NCBI RefSeq assembly: GCF_011065895.1
Contig: NZ_JAALCR010000014.1
Span: 158,325 to 222,324 of the forward strand
DNA length: 64,000 bases
DNA from: Paludisphaera rhizosphaerae
Lineage (GTDB): Bacteria > Planctomycetota > Planctomycetia > Isosphaerales > Isosphaeraceae
Direction: 5' to 3'
Position 1 is the stretch's first letter. Each line of letters starts with the position of its first letter. A program made the translations under genes and the position numbers. This document shows positions 59,420 to 64,000 of this stretch, piece by piece. The notes beneath the pieces were generated by a model. That model was not told where the DNA came from and ran no database searches. It was given only the letters and a program-made list of their open reading frames with translations.

Positions 59420-59474
59420 TGCCGGAGACAGGACTTGAACCTGCACGGGCATGGTTAGCCCACTAGCCCCTCAA
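59420..59474 (-). other. 3' half of tRNA-Leu(GAG), attachment site of the integrated element
   Basis: On the minus strand: anticodon loop TTGAGGG (59468-59474, anticodon GAG, U33 and G37 in place), 3' anticodon strand GCTAG, a long class-II variable arm with GGGC/GCCC stem, T arm GCAGG-TTCAAGT-CCTGT, acceptor CTCCGGC and discriminator A. To the right of the loop the expected 5' anticodon strand (CTAGC) is absent; GTACC follows instead. So the tRNA is truncated exactly at the loop, as tyrosine integrases leave it. The intact copy should lie at the other end of the element. Confidence 0.75.
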
Positions 59475-59608
59475 GGTACTTTTTGCACGCATGGGTTGCC
59501 ATGGAGTTGCGATGGAAATACGAGGCGCAACCCTTGGATAACATGGGGTTACGGTAAAACCACGGGGGGATTGACGGGGGATTGCCGAAGGGTTGAAATG
59601 GCCATCGT

Positions 59609-59645
59609 CGGTGTAAGTCCGGTGTAAGTCGCACCTGGTTACACC
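59609..59645. repeat. Tandem 11-bp repeats with inverted copy, candidate integrase arm sites
   Basis: CGGTGTAAGTC at 59609-59619 and again, immediately adjacent, at 59620-59630; then GGTTACACC (59637-59645) contains TTACACC, the reverse complement of GGTGTAA. The group lies between the att core and the integrase start, where arm-type binding sites are expected. Confidence 0.5.
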
Positions 59646-59663
59646 CGAACGAGGGGCCGCCCC

Positions 59664-60872
59664 ATGAAGTGCTTCGTCCGCGTCGTGAACGGCAACTACC
59701 ACGTCGGTTTCGAGTATGCCGGGAAGCAATACACCCACTCCCTCAGGACGAAGTCGAAGAAGGAAGCCGACGTCCGGGTCGGGGTGATTCGGGACACGCT
59801 GTACCGACTCGAGTCGGGAACCTTGGAGATCCCACCAGGGGCCGACGTGAAGTCCTTCGTGGTGGCCGGCGGCAAGATCGTGGAAGCCCCGAAGCCCATC
59901 GAGTCGATCACCCTGGAACGGCTGCGGGACGAGTATTCCGACGCCCGGATTGGGGTCGAGTCGAATACCCGGAAGACGATCAGGATCCACCTGAACCACG
60001 TCGCAAAGATCCTGGGCGCGTCGACTTCCTTGCGGACCCTCGGTCTCGTCGACGTCGAGCGGTATGCGAAACTCCGGTTGCGCAAGAAACGCAACGGGAA
60101 GCCGACCAGCGGCTACACCACGAAGAAGGAATTGCGGACCCTCAAGCTGGCCTGGTCCTGGGCGGCCGAGAGGGGGCTGGCGCAGCCTCCCGACTGGGAG
60201 GTGGGGTCGATTTCGCTGCCGAAGGATCGTGGGCGAGAGCCGTTCCGGACGTTCGATCAGATCGCCAAGATCCTGTCCCGTGGGGGCGTCTCACCTGAGG
60301 AAGAGGACCGCCTCTGGGAGACGCTGTACTGCGACTCGCGGCAAGTTGGCGAGCTACTCGACTACGTAGAGGCGACCGCGCCGTCCCCCTGGATCGTCGC
60401 CATGGTCGCTTTCGTCGCGCTCACGGGTTGCCGACGATCGGAGATGTGCCGGTCGCGACTGGAAGACTGGGACCTGGAGGCCGGGACGGTTCGGATTCGA
60501 GAAAAGAAGAGGGACACCAGCCGAGACGTGACCTTCCGGGAGATTGACGTCCACCCGAGATTGAAGCAGATCGTGGCGACTTGGTTCGCAGCCCACCCTG
60601 GGGGCCCCTGGGCGATCTCCCAAGACGGGACGGAACTCAACGTCGACCAGGCCACGGACCATCTGGCCCGGCTCCTCCGAGACGACCCCCGTTGGTCGAA
60701 GATCCGAGGGTTTCACACGCTTCGCCACAGCGTCGCATCGATCCTGGCGTCGAAGGGCGTCGACCAGCGCTACATCGACCGCGTCCTCGGCCACCAGACC
60801 GAGGCGATGAGGCGCAGGTATCAGCACCTAATGCCGCGCGGAGTCAAGGCTGCGATCGACGAACTTCTGTAG
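59664..60872 (+). CDS. int: Tyrosine recombinase/integrase
   Basis: A 402-aa integrase. The N-terminal part (about 1-70) resembles arm-binding domains, about 80-185 a core-binding SAM-like domain, and the rest is the catalytic domain. Catalytic residues: Arg in TGCRRSEM (R257/258), Lys in REKKRD (K281 or K282), HTLRH (H351, R354), LGHQ (H377) and nucleophile Tyr in RRRYQHL (Y386). All are present, so it should be active. It starts 190 nt from the att core, the usual position. Its end overlaps the convergent HTH gene by 29 nt. Confidence 0.96.
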   Translation: MKCFVRVVNGNYHVGFEYAGKQYTHSLRTKSKKEADVRVGVIRDTLYRLESGTLEIPPGADVKSFVVAGGKIVEAPKPIESITLERLRDEYSDARIGVESNTRKTIRIHLNHVAKILGASTSLRTLGLVDVERYAKLRLRKKRNGKPTSGYTTKKELRTLKLAWSWAAERGLAQPPDWEVGSISLPKDRGREPFRTFDQIAKILSRGGVSPEEEDRLWETLYCDSRQVGELLDYVEATAPSPWIVAMVAFVALTGCRRSEMCRSRLEDWDLEAGTVRIREKKRDTSRDVTFREIDVHPRLKQIVATWFAAHPGGPWAISQDGTELNVDQATDHLARLLRDDPRWSKIRGFHTLRHSVASILASKGVDQRYIDRVLGHQTEAMRRRYQHLMPRGVKAAIDELL

Positions 60873-61149
60873 ATTTGGAATGGCAGGGGAGCAAGCCGTG
60901 GGAGCGGTACCGGTCGAGTTCCTCCCGTGCGATCTTCCAGCCGCGGGAACGCCCGTGCCCGCTCTCCATCTTCTCGGCCGAGACCCTCCCAGTGAGGCAC
61001 CACTCGCGAACCTGAAATTCGCTCCGGCCGACGATCGCGGCGACCTCCCGCGGACTGTAGAAGTCCTTGATGGTCCGCTCCGAGACGAGCCGCTCGAGCA
61101 GGCCTTCGATCCGATCCAGGCGAGTCTCGATCATTTCCAGCCGGTCCAT
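60844..61149 (-). CDS. Excisionase-like HTH protein with N-terminal coiled coil (copy 1)
   Basis: A 101-aa protein. ATG at 61149 follows GGAGGAG. N-terminal heptad-like helix (MIETRLDRIEGLLERLV), then a MerR/HTH_17-type winged helix: FYSPREVAAIVGRSEFQVREWCLTGRVSAEK, ending in a basic segment KIAREELDRYRSHGL. Small HTH_17 proteins beside integrases are often excisionases (directionality factors) or repressors. A paralogue lies 101 nt upstream. Confidence 0.8.
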   Translation of the reverse strand: MDRLEMIETRLDRIEGLLERLVSERTIKDFYSPREVAAIVGRSEFQVREWCLTGRVSAEKMESGHGRSRGWKIAREELDRYRSHGLLPCHSKSTEVRRSQP

Positions 61150-61250
61150 TGCTCCTCCTGCGGTCGAATCCCTATCGGCCCTGAGCCTCCACCCACAGAG
61201 TATCCGCCTCCGGTCCGATTGCGCGCTTCAGGCACCCACGGAACTCGAAT

Positions 61251-61595
61251 TCACTTCGAGGAAGGACGCAGGCCGTGCGCCCTATACCGGACCACCTCTT
61301 CGTGTGGGATTTCCCACTGTTTCGAGGTCCCGCAGCCGGCGGCCCGCTTGATGCCCCGGAGCCGGCCCTCGCGACACCAAATCCTAATCACGTTCTCCGT
61401 CTTCCCGCAGATCTCGGCCATCTCGGAAATCGAATAGGCCTCCTTGATTTCCCGCTGGGAAACGAACTGCTGGAGCAGGGCCTCGATTAGCAGCAGTCGA
61501 TCCTCGATCTCGGCCAGCCGGCTCTCGATCGCGGCCAGTCGGCCCTCGGCCTGCCTCGCGACCTCCTCTAACTGCGGCAGTTGAATCTCGATCAC
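61251..61595 (-). CDS. Excisionase-like HTH protein with N-terminal coiled coil (copy 2)
   Basis: A 114-aa paralogue of the neighbouring gene: coiled coil (RLAAIESRLAEIEDRLLLIEALL), then AYSISEMAEICGKTENVIRIWCREGRLRG, and the shared end HEEVVRYRAHGLRP. GTG at 61595 is chosen for GGGAG 7 nt upstream; a GTG at 61640 would add 15 residues and overlap the stop of the 47-aa ORF (GTGA). Duplicated but diverged, with different basic tails, so the two probably bind different sites or form heteromers (inference). Confidence 0.75.
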   Translation of the reverse strand: MIEIQLPQLEEVARQAEGRLAAIESRLAEIEDRLLLIEALLQQFVSQREIKEAYSISEMAEICGKTENVIRIWCREGRLRGIKRAAGCGTSKQWEIPHEEVVRYRAHGLRPSSK

Positions 61596-61636
61596 TGTCG
61601 TGCTCCCAAGTTGCTGCCGTTCACCCCACCCAATTC

Positions 61637-61780
61637 TCACGTCCCCGTCACTGCCTCTGCCAGAGCCGTTTCAACCGACGAGACGAGCGCTCTGGGTTCG
61701 AGGTGGGCGGCTGTTCGGACGACGCAGAGGACTCGGCGGCTCGAAGAGTAGGCGGACAGGGAGAGAGTCTTGGGTGGCAT
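61637..61780 (-). CDS. Small ORF, hypothetical
   Basis: A 47-aa frame from ATG 61780, with GAGGTG 7 nt upstream. It reads MPPKTLSLSAYSSSRR and ends ALAEAVTGT. Third positions are rich in G/C as in real genes here. Its stop overlaps a GTG in the downstream HTH frame. No family recognised. The 38 nt upstream (about 61785-61823) are unusually AT-rich and could hold the promoter of the leftward element genes. Confidence 0.4.
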   Translation of the reverse strand: MPPKTLSLSAYSSSRRVLCVVRTAAHLEPRALVSSVETALAEAVTGT

Positions 61781-61824
61781 GCGCAGGCACCTCTAAAATC
61801 TGTTAGTTTGGTTATCGTTAATCA

Positions 61825-61846
61825 CCCCCGGCCCGATTGCCGGGGG
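61825..61846 (-). terminator. Hairpin after the HNH gene
   Basis: CCCCCGGC-CCGATT-GCCGGGGG, perfect 8-bp stem, 16 nt past the stop of the HNH gene. The following T tract is poor, so a pausing or partial terminator is likely. Confidence 0.5.
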
Positions 61847-61862
61847 GAAAATGACAGCTGGA

Positions 61863-62396
61863 TCAACCCACCCAGGCCCAGGACTTTCCATTCCTGACCT
61901 GCCGGATCGCCGGGACCGAAACGCCGAACCTCTCGGCGAACCTGGTGAGGTCGCCATGGCGGATCTCGGCGGCCTTGATTTCCAGGGCGGCGGCCGCGGT
62001 CAACTTGGCCAGCTTGTGTTCCCCGCCACGGATCCGGCGGCCCTTCCGGCAATTCGCCGCATGCGTCAGGTATTGCAAGTTGGAGGCTCGATTGTCCGAG
62101 CGCACTCCGTTTTTGTGGTCGACCTCCAACCCCTCTGGGCACTCGCCCAAAAACGCCTCGGCGACCAGGCGGTGCACAAGGCAACTGGGGCTTACCCCGG
62201 GGGACTTAGGACCCACCTGGAGATAGCCGTAGGGCGTCTTCGTCGGCCGCAGAATCCGGCCGCTCTTGTCATTGCGGATTTGGCCCTCGCTGCTGGCGCT
62301 GTAGCCGGGGGCCGATGGGATCGGCTTCCAGGTCTCGACGTTGGCGGGCTTGGGGAAGGTGAACGTCGTGGGCAGGAGTCGAGTCGGGGAAATCAC
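61863..62396 (-). CDS. NUMOD4/HNH endonuclease
   Basis: A 177-aa protein with a GTG start and GGAGG 8 nt upstream. NUMOD4-like motif near residue 22 (WKPIPSAPGYSASSEGQIRN). HNH core about 74-115: LVHRLVAEAFLG, EVDHKNGVRSDNRASNLQYLTHAAN, with the H-N-H pattern intact. A C-terminal helix-turn-helix-like DNA contact segment (RFAERFGVSVPAIRQVRNGKSW) fits phage-type homing/nicking endonucleases. In elements it can serve in homing, packaging or exclusion of rivals. Confidence 0.9.
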   Translation of the reverse strand: MISPTRLLPTTFTFPKPANVETWKPIPSAPGYSASSEGQIRNDKSGRILRPTKTPYGYLQVGPKSPGVSPSCLVHRLVAEAFLGECPEGLEVDHKNGVRSDNRASNLQYLTHAANCRKGRRIRGGEHKLAKLTAAAALEIKAAEIRHGDLTRFAERFGVSVPAIRQVRNGKSWAWVG

Positions 62397-62462
62397 TGGT
62401 GTAGCCTCCGTGCTGTTGGTGGCCGCCCCGTCCTGGGGCGGCCGTGGAACGAGTTGGGGGGA

Positions 62463-62777
62463 TCAGAAGGGTTGCTTGCGAATCGCCTTGGTCGCGGGTT
62501 TGGCCGGCTGAATCTCGATCGGCTGTCGCCGGAGATCTTCGACGGCCCCCCGAAGGATCCGGCTCATCCAGGCCTCGGTGCAGCCGCAACCCACTTCGAC
62601 CTCGGATCGAGTCGGCTTCGGCCCGGAACGGCAGATGATGCGGGCGCAACCCTTCACGCCCTGGTTGTCGTCGACCCAGGCGTAAATGTCGCAGTCCGGG
62701 TACAGGCGCGAGACCTCGGCGGCGACGCGATACCAACCCTTGGCGGCTTCGGCTTCGTAGGCTTCAGACGGACTCAT
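62463..62777 (-). CDS. Hypothetical small protein of the element
   Basis: A 104-aa protein; ATG at 62777 follows AGGAAGGAA. Contains three or four cysteines (DCDIYAW, KGCARIICRS, VGCGC) and a Trp-rich N-terminus. A C-terminal basic tail (KPATKAIRKQPF). The cysteines could bind metal, but no known family is recognised. Sits between the DUF3987 and HNH genes in the same direction. Confidence 0.6.
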   Translation of the reverse strand: MSPSEAYEAEAAKGWYRVAAEVSRLYPDCDIYAWVDDNQGVKGCARIICRSGPKPTRSEVEVGCGCTEAWMSRILRGAVEDLRRQPIEIQPAKPATKAIRKQPF

Positions 62778-62835
62778 GTTCGGTTCCTTCCTGGAGATGG
62801 GCCGCCCGAAGGCGGCCCTGGGAACGTGAGGAGGT

Positions 62836-64000
62836 TCAGGCGACGGGAACGTGGGCGGGAACGGGAGCCGGAGGGGGCGGCGGCGGAGGAGGCGGGCAGA
62901 CGACGACGGCCGCCGCCTTCAGGGCGTCCATTCGGGCCTCGGATTCCACGCAGGCGGCGGCGAAAGTAGCGTCCCGCAACCGTTGTACCTCGGCCAGTTC
63001 GGCCTGTACGTCCCGCGGGCCGAACCGCAGGGAATCGACCGCCAGGTCCTCGAGCAACGCCAGCAGATCCTCCTCCGGGGCACCGATCGGGAAGGGCCGT
63101 TGGGCTTTGCGGCACTTAGCGGATGAGACCTGCAGCTGGCAGAGGCCGGCGGCCTCCGGCGTGACCTGGGCCCACCGGTCGTCGGAGGCTGCAGCCCACT
63201 CGGCCACGACCCCGACCAAGTCGGAGGCGGCCAGGAAGGGGCCCGCCGATGCCGCGGAGACCGGGTCGACCGGGTTCTTCCAATATCGGACAGTCGGTCG
63301 TCCCCCCTCCGTGCCCGACTCGGCCTGATGGGCGAGGATCCAACGCCGTTCACAGGCGGCCTGGATCGCCCGGTCAAGCTCTTCGGGCGACTTGAGACCG
63401 GACCACCCCTTCCGTTGCAGGTCCCGGCGCGTGAAGCCGTCGGGAAGATCCGACAGGCGACGAGCCAGCCTGGCTCCTGGAAGAACCGCCGCGCCGCCGG
63501 AGCAGCCATAGACGCGACGAGCATGGGCCTCGAGATAGACCGCCCAGCCGATCGCAGATTCAACGGCGGCGACGTCGACGGGCGGGATCTTGTCGGAGTC
63601 GACGTGCGCGACAAGGTGGTAGACCAGGGCCAGCGACGGGACCAGGCTGCGGTACTTGCTGAGGGCCGATTTCAGCGCCGGATCTTCGATCTCGCCGGAG
63701 CGCAGGCGGACCTCCAGGGCTTCGAACCAGACGTCGAAGATCGCCTGGGCTTCGGCGTCGAACCTGAAGGCGGGGGGGCCGCCGAACTGGTCGACGTGCC
63801 CGCCTCGAGAAGAGTAGTCGGCCTCGGCGATCTGCCTGAAGATCCTTCGGACCTCTTGCTTGGCCTCGTGGTCGGGCCAGCGCTCGCAAGGCTTGTACGG
63901 CACGGCGTCGGGCCAGACGAGCAGTTGGACCCGAGCCAGGAGGCCGTCCGCTCCGACGCCGTTCCGGGCTTCGGCGACCAATGCGGCCAACGGGCCCGGC
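62836..64000 (-). CDS. DUF3987-like primase/helicase-associated protein (5' end outside window)
   Basis: Frame runs unbroken past the right edge, so the N-terminus is missing; 388 codons are seen. RFDAEAQAIFDVWFEALEVRLR and LKSALSKYRSLVPSLALVYHLV match the late part of DUF3987 proteins, which pair with primase or helicase domains in phage and plasmid replication. The middle (residues 200-250 of the visible part) has a winged-helix-like stretch (GFTRRDLQRKGWSGLKSPEELDRAIQAA). The C-terminus has a run of nine prolines, then APVPAHVPVA. It indicates that the element has its own replication initiation module. Confidence 0.75.
   Translation of the reverse strand, partial: PGPLAALVAEARNGVGADGLLARVQLLVWPDAVPYKPCERWPDHEAKQEVRRIFRQIAEADYSSRGGHVDQFGGPPAFRFDAEAQAIFDVWFEALEVRLRSGEIEDPALKSALSKYRSLVPSLALVYHLVAHVDSDKIPPVDVAAVESAIGWAVYLEAHARRVYGCSGGAAVLPGARLARRLSDLPDGFTRRDLQRKGWSGLKSPEELDRAIQAACERRWILAHQAESGTEGGRPTVRYWKNPVDPVSAASAGPFLAASDLVGVVAEWAAASDDRWAQVTPEAAGLCQLQVSSAKCRKAQRPFPIGAPEEDLLALLEDLAVDSLRFGPRDVQAELAEVQRLRDATFAAACVESEARMDALKAAAVVVCPPPPPPPPPAPVPAHVPVA

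Larger units (their letters stand above)
59468..64000. mobile_element. Integrated element in tRNA-Leu(GAG), right end outside window
   Basis: Begins in the anticodon loop of the tRNA half and contains integrase, two excisionase-like HTH genes, a 47-aa ORF, HNH endonuclease, a small unknown gene and a DUF3987-like replication gene. Apart from the integrase all read leftward. No structural phage genes or conjugation genes are seen within this part, so integrative plasmid, phage satellite or prophage start are all open. Confidence 0.7.

Overview
The window is very GC-rich and comes from a planctomycete, most probably of the Isosphaeraceae type (inference). The signs are secreted Planctomycete-type c cytochromes, a secreted caspase-TPR protein, FG-GAP and EF-hand proteins, a giant (about 3,845-residue) secreted TPR protein, and a MoxR-DUF58-VWA operon. 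Positions 1-59419 look like ordinary chromosome. From about 59468 to the right edge lies an integrated mobile element.

Layout. 1-8552: an FG-GAP protein cut by the left edge, then a minus-strand set of secreted proteins (Gly/Gln-rich protein, Planctomycete-type cytochrome, unknown protein, Tyr-rich protein) divergent from a caspase-TPR gene. 8632-14270: a cytochrome/copper-monooxygenase/EF-hand protein, a BASS-family transporter, and an acidic PepSY-like protein next to an OmpR/histidine-kinase pair. 14209-24191: a potassium kdp locus. The minus-strand operon encodes a 31-aa membrane peptide, KdpF, KdpA, KdpB and an enlarged KdpC. The divergent plus-strand operon encodes an NtrC-type sigma-54 activator, a HAMP/PAS histidine kinase, and a KdpD-like sensor with no kinase domain. 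A good GG-N10-GC promoter precedes the kdp operon, so potassium control appears rewired from KdpE/sigma-70 to an NtrC/sigma-54 circuit.

24225-46663: an SDR, a doubtful small gene, the giant TPR gene (25458-36995), and divergent from it a five-gene MoxR-DUF58-VWA-VWA-coiled-coil operon, then a leucine-rich-repeat membrane protein with a perfect 11-bp inverted repeat just upstream. 47159-59191: a GntR-centred catabolic locus. Leftward run GntR, a sialidase-fold (BNR) protein and a sodium:solute symporter. Rightward run nine closely packed, often overlapping enzyme genes (HpcH/HpaI aldolase, Gfo/Idh/MocA dehydrogenase, SDR, D-serine dehydratase/D-threonine aldolase-like PLP enzyme, DapA-family lyase, amidohydrolase, 3-hydroxyacyl-CoA-dehydrogenase-like enzyme, RidA, zinc alcohol dehydrogenase). 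The substrate is unknown.

59420-64000: the 3' half of a tRNA-Leu(GAG), cut exactly at the anticodon loop, marks one end of an integrated element. It carries a tyrosine integrase with arm-type repeats, two paralogous excisionase-like HTH proteins, a 47-aa ORF, a NUMOD4/HNH endonuclease, a small unknown protein and a DUF3987-like replication protein that runs off the right edge. No rRNA, complete tRNA or CRISPR array was seen.
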